Positions 23,301 to 36,300 are shown, counted from the first letter of the stretch. The stretch is DNA of 64,000 nucleotides from Vigna angularis (GCF_016808095.1 NC_068970.1:15668501-15732500); one strand, 5' to 3'. The notes: generated by a model from the letters alone, not told the origin. Numbers and translations: made by a program.

Positions 23301-26299
23301 ACGCAAATAACTAAATTACATGAATTAAAATGTTTTAGATTTTACATCTATGTGTACATGTTGAATAATTGTGGATAAGGATAATGTGATGTAAGAATTG
23401 TCTAAATGAGTAATATTAAAATGCTTTAGATTGCATGTATGTGATGATGAATTGCTTGATATATGAACTATGAAGAAAATAGTTTTCTTTATGCATAAAT
23501 AATTGCTTTATTATGTGATTTGAACTATATGACCTGTGAATTGAATGGATGATGAAGGTGTAGTGACTTCTAGGGAGGAAGTGTTATACTAAGTTTGAGT
23601 TTAGGGTGTATAAAATTGTGATTTGACGAAATTATCTTGACATAAGAGTTGAAAGAGGTTCCTACAAATTGTTGCTTCGATATGAAATAAAATCTAATAA
23701 TGCATGTGTAAGAAATTTACCTTGTCATACTTAAAGGAGGACATAGGTCCTAGTTTATTATTTTGTGAGAGTGAGCTCCTTAAGAGTGCGAGATGATATG
23801 ATAGGTGAAAATTTTTTAAGTCTACTCAATACATGTGTCTTCCAGAAATAGAGTCAAATGTTCAAGTCTTAAGAGTCTGTGAATGTGATTTCATATGTAT
23901 GCTAGTGAAGACAAATTTTGTGTAGACTATTTTTGTTAAATATATTATAGATTGTTTAAGTTAATTAGGTTATTAATTGTTTAAGTTATGTATTGTTAGG
24001 TCTTGAAGACTAATTAGTTATGTGATAAATGAACTATATATTCTATGAGAAATTGAATGAGTAATTTTAGAAAAAAAGACTTTGTTCAAACTGAAATTTT
24101 AAATATATGATTTATTATTTACATTACCTTATCCTAATATATTATGTTATGATTTGTCCACCAACTATAGTCATACCTTATATGTGAGAAATAATATACT
24201 ATGGTTTTCTTAGATAACATAGTTGGTATTTAAGTATATAATTTTTATATTATATATATATATATATATTTTCTCCTAGTTGATGAAGAAATAATTATAT
24301 TATAAGAGATTAACTTGAATTTTCTTATGAAGATTATAAATATATTTTATATGCTAATGTTTTTTTATAATTTTTAATCAAATATGTAACATTTTAAATA
24401 AAAGAATAATTTTAATAAGTTAAAATATTATAATATTTGAATATTTACATTGAGAAATTTAAAAAAATAAGTATTATTTAAAAGTAACATAATCTTATAT
24501 TATTTTTACAATAAAATTTATTTATTCTGATTATTCTTTACAAAAGTAAATAAACTTTTTCTAATAATAATCATATTTTTATATCACTCACCAACCCTAA
24601 AATCAATATGATCATTAATGTAAATGTATTGACATAGAAACAAGTAAATGAAGATTATAAGCAAATAAAACTCATTAATTTTCTTTTGATAATAAGAAAT
24701 GTATAAACTTGTATTTTATATCTTGATCTTGTTAATAAAATATGAAAAATACACAATAAAAAATACAAAATATTATCTATTGAAATATAATTAAATCAAC
24801 AATTCGATTATATTAAAAAGAATAGGTATGTAGAATCACTTTGTTTGAGTTTGATTTTATAAAATTAATTTTGGTCCAAATTATTAAAAGGAAATGTTAT
24901 TTATGTTTTTTCTTTCAAAAACCAGTTAGTGACACAATTTAATATATCTGTTTATCTAATAGAGAAATTATTAAATTTGTTTTACTTTAATTTAAGACTC
25001 ATTTCTGAACATGCATACATATTTAAATATAACTTCAAACAAGTAAACATGCATACATGGAAAACGACATATACATAAACAATTGACTTTACTATGTCTG
25101 CTTTATGGTGTACAGATAAATGTCTTTTCGAATGATGTGATATAAAGATTTTTGGCTTGACTGTTTAATATAAATGTCTGTTTAATGTGATATCCCAAAA
25201 AATTAAATTCTTATATGATCAAATCCTAACAAATTTGAAGAGCATATGTTTGGCATAGCAAATTTATATTTATAAATTTATAAATATATTTTAAATTTTA
25301 AATTTCATTTTTAATATGATATTATTTTATTAAAATTTAATAATAAATTATATAAAATCATAGTTCATTATAATAATAATTATTAAAATTATATAGGTTG
25401 TATGATTTACTTAGATTTTGATTATTTCATTTTGAGAGAATTTATGAGATTGTGGTATTTATTTTAAGAGATTTAGAGGTGAAAATAAAAAAATTTAAAT
25501 GAAAAGTTTATAAAGTTTATGAATGATTTGATGAATGTGATAGATATTTTTTTTAATAAATTAAAATGTAATATTATAATTTTATTCTTATTTGTTAAAA
25601 TTAATATATAATAAAATATATTGTTAAAATTTATTTAATAAAATATGAATAATTAGTTTTTAAATAAAAATTAATATGAGTAATTATTATTATCATTATA
25701 TTATATTTTTAGAGATTCAAATTATAGAAAGTGCAATCCAAGATGAGAATAGATTATGGAAAATTTAAAGAGTCGTTTTTATAAATACATTCATAATACA
25801 TAAAAATCTTTAAACTTTAGTCATGATGCTATGGGACGTCTTCCTCAAATCTGTTCATACAAATCATTTGATAAAAGCACGTAAGTTACTACTTCGTTTA
25901 TCTTTACCGACAATAATTTCTCAAAAACAAATACACATTTAAATTTTCATAATATTCATGTCATTTTTTAAAATAAAAATAATTTTTATTAAAAATTTAA
26001 TTTAATATAAATTTGCAATCCAAAAAATCTAATTAACTTGCAACCTAAATTCAATTAACCTGATAAATTAAATGGTAAGATATGAATTTTAAAATAAAAA
26101 TTTGAGTTATACTAAATTCATCATATTGGATCTGAATTTGATCAAACCTAACCAAACCAATATGACCACAACCTAAGAGAATATGAGTACAATTCCTCAA
26201 AGAGAAACATAATACAAGGATCACATGTCATCCTTTTATTAGTTTTCTATTTTATAACTAAAATATGTGTACATACTAATAATTAATCGAGACCAAATA
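23301..26299. other. Intergenic AT-rich sequence
   Basis: No gene supported. A short TA array lies near 24250-24270. A TGTGATATCCC motif near 25187 resembles the LTR start seen at 55296 but is not followed by matching sequence. Confidence 0.5.
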
Positions 26300-26597
26300 A
26301 TAAATTGTTGCAACTTTGGACTAAAAACTCTTCTGACAAAACAATAATATGTACATAAAAATCATCATCTTTTCATTATATGTGTATTAAAATCAGAGAT
26401 TATTTTAAACATTAATTCCTTGGTAACTAATATGTAAATGGATTTAGACTCTAATTCACAAGTTAATAATGTTGTATTCATAATACAAACTATTTTAGGT
26501 ATCAATAGTAGTTATAAATTTTATCTAAATTAATCAACTATGATTAATTATTTTTTATTTCTAAAATTAGTTACTATTTAATGATTGTCTTGTAGTG
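26300..26597 (+). mobile_element. Candidate 3' end of a CACTA-type DNA transposon
   Basis: The block ends GATTGTCTTGTAGTG. Read on the minus strand this is CACTACAAGACAATC, close to the CACTACAAGAAAA ends of plant CACTA elements. Inside, the motif CTAAAATTAGTTACTATT and relatives recur, like CACTA subterminal repeats. The opposite end was not found. Confidence 0.35.
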
Positions 26598-27548
26598 CCA
26601 CCACACCTAACCTATCTAAGGGTTGATAATTGTAAGATGATCAATTTTCATTCAATTGCAACTGAAACACAACCAATTTATTTAGGTTAGATTGATTTAT
26701 TACCAACATGATATTACCTGTTAGAATAAATTAAGATAGACTTAAGAAAAAAAATCCAATTTTTTATAATTGAATTTAACCTATTTTTTTAACATATGAT
26801 ATCATGGTAGTTAAAATCAAGACTTAAATCGTAAAATCATAAGATCCTACAATTTTAGATAATATTTCTGAATTATATCTCACACATAATCGGTTTTTTC
26901 TTCATCACCGGTTCGTAGGTGAATGTATTAAGTTCAAACAAAACATAAACCAACTTAAAATTAAATGCAATTATACATTCATTATTATGTGTAGTAAGTG
27001 GCAACACTATCCAATTAAACATAAACACAGTTAAAAATTCACTTTCTTTTGTTTAAAATAATTAAAATTTAATACAATTAAAAAAATTACCTTATTGGTA
27101 TTTTTAACTGCAACATTCACCTTATTGAATGAATTTAAATTAAAATAAAATTCAATTAAGTTTGATAAATGAGATTTTAATTAAAACAAAATTCAAATCC
27201 AATTAAAAGTAACATTTTTTTCTACACTATTAACCTTCTGGACTAATTTCAATCAATTAAAATAAAACCAAATTAAAATATAGCAAATGTTTATGCTACA
27301 CCCTTAAAACTCTTATGGTTATTGTAGGGGTTTACAAAATGATTAATTTTGTAAACTTAACTTTAAAGAAGATAAAGGAATTGGTTTTATTTTTAAAATT
27401 TGTCATTTTTATTGTAGAAAATAAAATATATGATTTGTGTTATGATCCTACTATTTATGATTTTATGAAATATATGATTCGATCCTACGATTTATGATTT
27501 TATGAATTTTTTACTATTCTAACCATAATGTTAATTTTAACTATCGTG

Positions 27549-27549
<1 letters not shown>
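26598..27549. other. Intergenic AT-rich sequence
   Basis: No supported gene; the 60-codon frame at 27315 has no recognisable content. Confidence 0.5.

Positions 27550-27596
<47 letters not shown>
27550..27596. repeat. (TA)n microsatellite, left border of the foldback cluster
   Basis: Uninterrupted alternating AT, about 47 bp, ending exactly where the GAGTTTGCTAAC terminus of the foldback cluster begins. Confidence 0.95.
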
Positions 27597-27599
<3 letters not shown>

Positions 27600-28512
27600 T
27601 TTGCTAACATGGATAACGTTTTTTTTAATTGGTACGTTTTATCAATATGTATTTTAGTAGATAAAAATGTCCTCGTATATTATGGATTCTAGGTTTTAAA
27701 GTCAAAGTATTTAAATAATTTTCATTCTCAAAACTAAAAAAAACAAGAAAATTCCAAATCTTTATTTACCTCTCTCATTCCTCTCAACCCTTTCTCTCTC
27801 ATCTCTGTCACTACAACATTTTCTCTGTCATCTGCACCCCAACGGAAAAAGTCATAAACACTTGTTTAACCCTAATCCACCTTCCTCACTTACCCTATTT
27901 GATTATTAAGTTGTCTAGAAATATTTTCTAGAACAAAAAAATCATTACTTGAAAAGGGAATTTCAGAAGGGGTAAGTCATTGATGATAAAATGGAATATT
28001 ACTTTTCACCTTCCTACTAAATTATGAGTTGATGTTAAGGTTTTTTTCCGTGGGGGTTTATTGATTTTTTTTTAGTTTTTAAATTATTTTAGACTTTAGT
28101 TTTTAACAAATTTAATTACAATAAGAAGGGAAACGATATAACACAACCCTCCAATAAAAAATCAACATCAACATCATCAATTATTTTGTTATTAAATTAA
28201 AAAACTAATGAACAAACATAGTAAGAACAACAAATTGCGGTGTCACGAATTGTTGTGTGTGGATGTGAGAGAGGATGGAGATGAGAAATAAACAAATTGA
28301 ATAAGCGAGGAAAGTGTATCAGAGTTAGGTGAGGGTTTCTAATTGTTGGAGTGATAGAGATAAAAGAAAAAGGGTTGAGAGGAACTAGGGATGTCAGTAA
28401 AGGTTTGAGGGTTTTTTGTTTTTTTTTTAGTTTTGAGAATGAAAATTATTCAAATACCTTTTGTCTACTAAAACCCAGTACACATTGTTAAAATGTACCA
28501 ACTAAAAAAAGA
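27597..28512. mobile_element. Foldback element A (TIR element in a TA array)
   Basis: The left arm starts G(A/G)GTTTGCTAAC and continues with TTGGTAC, CAATATGTA and TTTTAGTAGA, then a CTCTCTCATTCCTCTCAACC tract. The right arm (about 28255-28512) is the reverse complement in the same order, ending GTACCAACTAAAAAAAGATC, and lacks the outermost bases. There is no coding capacity. The superfamily is uncertain: target choice recalls rice Micron-type elements reported in (TA)n, and a MULE-related origin is possible. Confidence 0.65.
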
Positions 28513-28846
28513 TCTTAGCAATGTGTACCGAGTTTTAGTAGACAAAAATATCCTTATATATCATGGATTCTAAGTTTTAAGGTTAAGGGTATTTTAATAA
28601 TTTTCATTCTCAAAACTAAAAAAAAAAAGAAACCCCCGAAACCCTTACTCCTCACCTCTCTCATTCCTCTCAACCCTTTCTCTTTCATCTTTCTCACTCC
28701 AATCTTTTCTCTGTCATCCCTACTGTAGCCCCAATTGAAAAAATCAAAAATTCCTCTCAACCCTTTCTCTTTCATCTTTCTCACTCCAATCTTTTCTTTG
28801 TCATCCCTACTGTAGCCCCAATTGAAAAAAATCAAAAACACTTGTT

Positions 28847-29247
28847 GTTAAACAATCTTACAAAAAAATGATTTTATAATGAGTTTTCATCTTATAATTT
28901 TTGTCTTATCTAATTTTATCCAATTTTCACAAGCATAAAGGAATTGGTAATTGACTTGGAAAAAATCAGAAATACTCGATGTTAAACAATTTCTTACAAA
29001 AAATGATTTTATAATGAGTTTTTATTTTATAATTTTTGTCTTATCTAATTTTCACAAGCATAATGACATCAAAGGAATTGGTAATTGGGGTGGAAAAAAT
29101 CAGAAACACTCGTTGTTAAACAATTTCTTACAAAAAATGACTTTATAATGAGTTTTCATTTTATAATTTTTGTCATATATAATTTTATCTAATTTTCACA
29201 AGCATAATGACATCCAAAAGAATTGGTAATTGGCCTGGAGGGTTTTT
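28847..29247. repeat. Three ~134-bp tandem repeats (first cluster)
   Basis: The phrase GTTAAACAAT recurs at 28847, 28981 and 29115, a period of 134. It is followed each time by TTACAAAAAATGA, TTATAATGAGTTTT, an ATTTTCACAAGCATAA segment and GAATTGGTAATTG. Confidence 0.85.
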
Positions 29248-29392
29248 TTAGAGATGATGATTCAACATATGCAGATGATGAAATTAGAGAGGTTAGTGAA
29301 GATGGTGAAATTGAAGAGATCTTGAATGAACCTTTGCCTGAAGGTGAATATGTCAATGACTCAACTCTTTACAAAGGCAAATTGTTTAAAAG
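29241..29392 (+). other. Possible captured coding fragment inside element B1
   Basis: About 50 open codons read RDDDSTYADDEIREVSEDGE, then an EIEEILNEPLPEG segment and YVNDSTLYKG. The composition (acidic, balanced codons) differs sharply from the repeats on either side, and the equivalent position in element B2 lacks it. TTTTTTTAG precedes it, like a splice acceptor. I do not recognise the source gene. It could be an exon captured by the element, or chance. Confidence 0.4.
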
Positions 29393-29577
29393 CAAATGTT
29401 TCTGATTTTTTTCAATTAGAGCTACACTAGAGATGACAGAGAAAAGGTTGGAGTGAGAGAGACGAAAGAGAAAGGATTAAGAGGAATGAGAGAGGTGAGT
29501 AAAGGTTTGGAATTTTTTTTTTAAGTTTTGAGAATGAAAATTATTAAAATACCCTTAACCTTAAAACTTAGAATCCA

Positions 29578-29579
<2 letters not shown>

Positions 29580-29617
<38 letters not shown>
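29580..29617. repeat. (TA)n array at the centre of a ~175-bp-arm palindrome
   Basis: Perfect TA repeat between CTTAGAATCCATGA on the left and TCATGGATTCTAAG on the right. The inverted similarity continues outward for about 175 bp on each side (roughly 29400-29800). Confidence 0.95.
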
Positions 29618-29619
<2 letters not shown>

Positions 29620-30411
29620 TGGATTCTAAGTTTTAAGGTTAAGGGTATTTTAATAATTTTCATTCTCAAAACTTAAAAAAAAAAAAGAAACCCCCAAACC
29701 CTTACTCACCTCTTTCATTCTTCTCAATCCTTTCTCTTTCATCTCTCTCACTCCAACCTTTTACTATAGCCTCAATTCAAAAAATCAGAAACACTTGCCA
29801 TTAAACAATCTTACAAAAAATGATTTTATAATGAGTTTTCATTTTATAATTTTTGTCTTATCTAATTTTATCAAATTTTCACAAGTATAAAGGAATTGAT
29901 AATTGACCTGGAAAAAATCAGAAATACTCGCTGTTAAACAATTTCTTACAAAAAATGATTTTATAATGAGTTTTCATTTTATAATTTTTGTCTTATCTAA
30001 TTTTCACAAGCATAATGACATCAAAGGAATTGGTAATTGGCCTGGAAAAAATCAGAAACACTCGTTGTTAAACAATTTCTTACAAAAAAATGATTTTATA
30101 ATGAGTTTTCATTTTAACGGCAAATGTTTCTGATTTTTTCAATTGGGGCTAGAGTAGGGATGACAGAGAAAAGGTTGGAGTGAGAGAGATGAAAGAGAAA
30201 GGGTTGAGAGGAATGAGAGGAATGAGAGAGGTGAGTAAGGGTTTGGGGGTTTCTTTTTTTTTTTTTAGTTTTGAGAATGAAAATTATTAAAATACCCTTA
30301 ACCTTAAAACTTAGAATCCATTATATATGAGGGTGCTTTTGTCTACTAAAACCCGATACACATTGCTAAAATGTACCAACTGAAAAACAGGCATACGCGC
30401 GTTAGCAAACC

Positions 30412-30413
<2 letters not shown>
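29618..30413. mobile_element. Foldback element B2, right end of the cluster
   Basis: The left inner arm (TCATGGATTCTAAG, AAGGTTAAGGGTATT and so on) and the CTCTTTCATTC tract lead to three 134-bp repeats. The right arm carries the outer terminus as reverse complement, GGGGTTTGCTAACGCGCG read from 30413 leftward. This pairs with the terminus of element A at 27597, so A to B2 may also have acted as one composite unit. Confidence 0.65.
29801..30115. repeat. ~134-bp tandem repeats (second cluster)
   Basis: The same unit as at 28847-29247, with TTAAACAAT at 29801, 29934 and 30068. The last copy is cut short by the right arm. Orientation is the same as in the first cluster. Confidence 0.85.

Positions 30414-30468
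<55 letters not shown>
30414..30468. repeat. (TA)n microsatellite, right border of the foldback cluster
   Basis: Uninterrupted alternating AT, about 55 bp, starting exactly at the outer terminus of element B2. Confidence 0.95.
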
Positions 30469-30470
<2 letters not shown>

Positions 30471-33169
30471 TTGAATAATCGATTTAAATAAATTAATTTT
30501 TTATTCTTAAAATTTATTTCCATAGAAATTCTACCTAACGATTTAATTTAACTATTGGAATTTAAACATTGGAATTTAAACAAAACAGTGAAGTTACGAG
30601 AATGAGATAAAACAAAAATGTAAAAGAACAATTCACAAAAGTCCTTACATATATTATAACAAAGTTAGCGAGACAAGGATATTAATGTTTTTATCATCAA
30701 ATATTTTTTGTGCTAATCTTATTGAAAGTTTTAAATCAATATAAAATAAAATTCATAAATATTTAAATTGAAAAAATTCACTAGTAATATAAAATATATA
30801 TATTTGTAACATTTGCATCTCTTCATGTGGAAGAACAAGAATGGGTGATGGGACAAAAGATGTGTTTTGAAAGCTGTTTGTTTGCACCCTTTCAAATAAT
30901 TTATACAGTGAAACAAGTTGTTCCAGAGTTTGGGAAGAAGGAGCCAAAGAACATCAGATTCAAACATGGCTACTTTGTGATGATTTGATTTGATTTATGT
31001 TTTGACATGAGAGTAATAATTGAAGGGTCGCAGGTACTCGTAAAGTTTATTTAGTCAGAAAAAAAAATGGAGACAAAGAAGAAAGTGACCCACAGCTGAA
31101 ATGAAATGAAAGGACGAAATGAATCTATAATTTGCTAATGAGATTAGTGAATATCCCTTTTCAACTTTCATCATCATTAAATTACCACTTTCTCCAAGTT
31201 AAGAATAGACATCTCTTTGTTTTTGCATACAAAATAATCATGTCTCTTTCTTTTCTTTTTCTTTTCTTCGTTTCAAAATTATTTAGCCCCTTTTTTCTGT
31301 CACAATAAATTAAAAAACAAAAAATATTACAAAAATAATTCAGCTAGACGCAACCCACTCCCTCACACTGCAAGCACATAAAAAACAACTATAGACTATA
31401 TTAAATTGAATTAAAATTACATTTATGTTTATAAATACTTTATATACTGCATGATCATCCGGTTAATTAAGGTTTGAAAAACTAACTTTACAACAAAAAG
31501 ATATCGGTCTGAAAATTATTCTAAACAATAATAATTATTAATGGACAGTTAATAAAAATAATATTCATTTATTAATAATTAACAAAATAAAATCATTTAT
31601 TAATAACATATAGAAGTAATTTTAAATTATGATTACTTATTTTTATTATAAAATTTATTGAATAAATCACTTATTTCAACTCGCACAAAGAAAAAAATGA
31701 AAAAATAGTATAACTTGCAAGATGATAAGGAAACTTATACAACAATTTTAAATGCTTTCTCAACCCTATCTAAAATACTTTCTACATAATAATATAATAT
31801 TGTAAATCAGACAAAATATAATTCATCCATTTAAAAATAATTACATGTATCCATCCCAATAAAAAGAACATCATAATGTACACTGACACTCTTTTTCATC
31901 CACTCCGTTATTTTCATCACCCATTTTCACTAACACTCGCTCATGTTTCAACTCCATCACTGCCCAACTTCATCACCATCACCAAAAATCCAATGAACAT
32001 ACACAATCGGATTACCCATTCACACGTCTACGAGCCACACTATTCTTTTCCATTTTCCCTCTGGAGAGGAAGAACAGAGTCAAACGACCAGTGAAAATCA
32101 CCAACAGAAACAAAGAGAGAGGTTAAAAGCTTGGTCCGTGGCCGTGAGAGGAGGCTTGCGATTTGAGCCTGGAGGAAGGTGGACCCGAGCAGCGACGACG
32201 GAGGAGGTCGTGACGACCCTGGCATGGTCACGGCGGCGGCTCCGAGCTTCGAGTTGCGAGTGCGCAATGGTGTTTTGATGGTGTTGCGAGGGTGTTCAAT
32301 CTAGGTTTTTCAAGAGGAAAAAATGAAGGATGGAAGGTGAATGTGTGGTACCGTCGGTGAGACCTCCAATGGTGGTCGACTTCGTCCATAATATACCCAC
32401 AAAGGTTACATATCCATAAAACATCACACGTTCAGAAGAATCATCCATAATATCTCAATTGAGAAATATACTTTTAAAGTAAAAAAATTGTCTTTATTCC
32501 TCTCTTTTTTCTTAGACTACTACAAGCTTTCACTTGAATTAAATTCCATCACTTAAACATCAAAGTTGTCACCTGAACGACAATAAATGATGAATGTAAT
32601 TATTGCATATAACTTGATCAGTGATTCATTGCTCAATATCTTTTATACATCTAAATAATTTAGAATGATCACGGTACAAAAATCACGTATTAAATATTTT
32701 GAACTTTTAAGGCAAAATTGCAAATCACGTTATATTTTTTTTTTAATTAATTGTCATATTTCTTGAAAAGCAGAAAAATAACATGTGTAGTGTAATATCA
32801 ACAACAAATAATAATAACCAACAACAAACAAGTTCAATCAAACAACAACAAACAATTTCAACAAAACAATAACAACAAATAAGTTCAACAAAAAAACAAC
32901 AAAGTTCAACACATAAGTTCTTCAAAACGAAAACGAACATTCAAAAGGTGAGTTCATCGGAATAAAGTTTCGTCACAAGTGAGAGAGAAAGCAAAATGGA
33001 TGACAAGAACACGAAAATAATTTGTTAAAACAAACAAAAATCATACATAAAGTAGTTAATTAACATGCATTTGTATCAAATGAAAGAAAGATTACATGTG
33101 ATGCTTGTGAAACTTCGTTCGAGAAAAGTTTGTGAAGAGAAAAGGGTATCGCGCGGTAAGATAAAGTAA
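30469..33169. other. Intergenic sequence, no gene supported
   Basis: Short overlapping minus-strand frames near 30731-30967 and 32040-32267 have no recognised domain. The patch 32100-32300 is richer in GC and could be an old exon or repeat relic. CAACAA-rich simple sequence lies at 32800-32920. Confidence 0.45.
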
Positions 33170-33380
33170 ATGAATTTTCAAATGTCCCGCTCAAGTGTTT
33201 ATTGAATTCACTCACTTTTTGACGTCAAATTTTAAATTTTTTTATCTTTTTACGTCGAATTACAATTCTAAACGACGTTTAATAATTACATTTATTTACA
33301 AAAATGACACCGTCCATTTTTAAAGTTGGCAGTAGTTGTACGTTGAACGCGTGACGTTATACTCTATTTTTGTAGTAGTG
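33170..33380 (+). mobile_element. Candidate 3' end of a CACTA-type element
   Basis: The block ends CTCTATTTTTGTAGTAGTG at 33380; on the minus strand this starts CACTACTACAAAAATAG. Upstream are short recurring motifs containing ACGTC, ACGACGTTT and ACGTTGAACGCGTGACGTT, like subterminal repeats. The left end was not found: the similar GACTACTACAAGC at 32517 lacks a matching target duplication. Confidence 0.4.
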
Positions 33381-36300
33381 TATGACAGACTTTTATATTT
33401 ATTTAATGAAAAACATAACAATAAAATTATTATACAAATATAAGTTTTTATAAAAAAGAATAGTACTAAATAAATATAAAAAATTTAAGTATGTGAAAGA
33501 ATATTTTCAAAAAATTAACTCATAAATAGATTGAAACATTAAGTCTACTTATTCTTTGAGAGTCACAACCAATTTCTATAAGTTTCCAAAAACAAAATCT
33601 TACACCATCAACGTTCACTCTTAATCAACCACACCACAAGAAAAATAAACTAATACAATTTTTAGCAAGAAATGATACAGTTGCACCTAAAAAGTAAATA
33701 TTGATTTGCCTATCTACTCTAGACGTAAAAAGAGTTAGAGAGAAAAAGGGCTTAAAAAATAAATTATGAAATAAAATATATAATAAACATTTATTTTCCA
33801 TCTATTAAGTTTCTATTTTTTATCTATTTACAATTTATTTATAACTAAAACTTAAACTTTAAGATATTTAATCAGTATACTATAATAGAAAAATAATCAT
33901 TCAGCAAGTTTATAAAAGAAATATTTGTCAACTGTTTTAATATAATACTGTAAATTATTTATTTAAATTATCTTGTCATTTCGTTGTATATGCTTCAATT
34001 ATATCTTTTTGTATACTATTGTTCAAGATAATATTAACTTATTTAAGTGAAAAATAATTTGAATTATTTAGACAATATTATATATAGATCAATTGTAACA
34101 TTAAAAAGAACATTACATTCATGATTTAGGTTAAGCATCGTAATAGCCACAAAAAATGTAGGTTGTAATGTCTCTGTTATTAGGGGCTTAGAAGGATAAA
34201 CATGTAACATTGCTAAAAAAAAGGCATTACATGATTGTTCACATAGGCTAAACATATAGGCTGTAATGTCTCCATTGTTAGGCTTAGATGAATACCTTCT
34301 AGTATCTTGTCTGAATGTGTTCTCTTCCAATTTTTCATTTTGTCAACAAACATCGCATTATTTGAATCACTGAATTTACCTTAAATTTATGTAGTGACAT
34401 AGAAGCACGTAAAATTTTGGCACCACCTTATTTTTTTAGAGGTTTATGAATTCAAAGAAATATTGTTATAAATTTAAGTATGAAGTTAATATCTTAGCAA
34501 GTCAAGAAAATCATTTTTCTAACTGACTCCACCAAGATTGGTAATAAATTACAAGAAAAATAAGGAAAAAAAAATCTAAAGGTTAAATAGAAACTTATTT
34601 TGCTTAAAAATTTGATTAAGTATAAATGTTTTTTAACTCCTCAACTATTGCATGTTACGATCAAATTTTGAAAAAGAAAATATTGCATATGAAAATTTGA
34701 AGGTAAATAAAGGAGGAAAAAGAATGCAAATTAAGAAAGGAGAAAAAGAAAGAAAGTGAGGTGAGTCTAACACAAATGATTGATGGACTTTAGGATATTA
34801 ATATAACTAAGATATCAAAATTTATAATGATACTATGAGTTTATTTGAAAAGAAATAGTCTTACAAAACATATTTTTAAAATTTAAAGTGAATTCCTAAA
34901 ATGTATTTATTATAATTAACTAGGATTAACTTTTTCAATATGGTAAGATTTATCATAACACTCAGGTGTATTATGATACACCAAAATTATTTTCTAATAT
35001 GAATTTAACACGTGGATGACTTATAACAAATGTTTTATGATGAAATATTTATTAATTATACAAAAGTTAATATTTAGTGAATATTTTTAGATTTTATACA
35101 CAATACGTTGTTATAAAGTATTTTTACAACATGTGATAAAAAAAATCGATTAACAATTTATGATTTAACATTATAAATAATTAATATAATGATTGTATCC
35201 TCACTTTAAACACCGTTTATAAATACTCCCCAAATATATATTAATAAATTATAAGTTTACAATTATGAAACATTCTAAATTTCACAAGGAATTTGAGTTT
35301 TCTGTTAAATTTTTCTATACTATTATTTCACGACACACCTTTTGTGTACAAACGAGAAAAGTATTCTGCAGTAGGGGTAGACAGTACTGCTTATTAAAGC
35401 GTGTTAACGGACTTTGAACAACCGTTCAACCCAACAAAATTTGAAGGGTGGTTTGGTTTACTTTTGTCACATGGTATCGTGGTTGGGTTTAGCAATGTAA
35501 ATAATCTCTCAAACAACCTCGGTGATGCAAGACAAGGAAGCAGACGTCAGTTGACACAAACATATACTTTGTTACAATCTAAAAAGGTTTTCGTTTTGTT
35601 TTTTTCCCATTATTATGCCCAAACCTTGAATAACTTTTTGGTTATGATGGTTGGAACTTGGCAAAGGAGAGATAAAGAAGTTTTTGTATGGGGAAGTTAG
35701 AAAATAATAGTTTTATCTTTGAACTATTGTTGATAATGAAAAGACTCATAGTTCAATTTTCAGAGCATTGCCTAGGATACTTCCATGAGAGCAACAACGG
35801 TCAAGTTCATGAGAAATAACGTGTTTCTACTTTCATTGTTGCTTATTGGTTCGTGCCTGCAAAATTAATCTAGTATGAGATCTTTGGTATCTTTCTACAA
35901 CGATTGTGGGGACAACATATGTATCAAACTGTAGACAGTGAACCAATAATTGGCACCGTTTTTAAATACTATTTTCCTTCTTTCCTAATCTATCACTATG
36001 GGCTTTTTGGTCAATATAAGTCAACAGTGGACACGTGTCGGCACCACCATCTTTGGAATTGCCCAAAACCTCATGCGGCAAATTTCTCCCTGTTCAGTAC
36101 AAAAATAAATATTAATTGTTATAAATACGAAAGTGATGTTAACATTGACAGGAGTGCTGGGTTATATTCCCATTCATTTTCTTGTGATGTGAGGTAGTCT
36201 TACACTAAGAAGAATTATTCCCAGTCGTTATAGTCTTTTCTAATATTAACATAATATGTAATTAAATTTAACTAGTTCTTTTTCATAATTATAAAATTTT

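Larger units (their letters stand above)
28513..29579. mobile_element. Foldback element B1 with internal tandem repeats
   Basis: It begins with the truncated arm TTAGCAATGTGTACCGAG and TTTTAGTAGACAAAA, then CATGGATTCTAAG and a CTCTCTCATTCCTCTCAACC tract. It ends with the reverse complement of the inner arm, up to CTTAGAATCCATGA at 29579. Inside are three 134-bp repeats and a short open stretch unlike the rest. A CTCAACCC...CCCAATTGAAAAAA segment is duplicated at about 28670 and 28755. Confidence 0.65.

Noticed and set aside
30731..30967. Two overlapping minus frames after a plausible leader
   Set aside because: Neither resembles a known family and they compete for the same DNA; possible old fragment only.
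32517..33380. A CACTA element from GACTACTACAAGC to GTAGTAGTG
   Set aside because: First base mismatches, flanking trinucleotides differ and the left side lacks the ACGTC-type subterminal motifs.
35401..36197. Frames of 99 and 97 codons near an ABRE-like ACACGTGTC
   Set aside because: No recognised domain or conserved motif; cannot support a gene.
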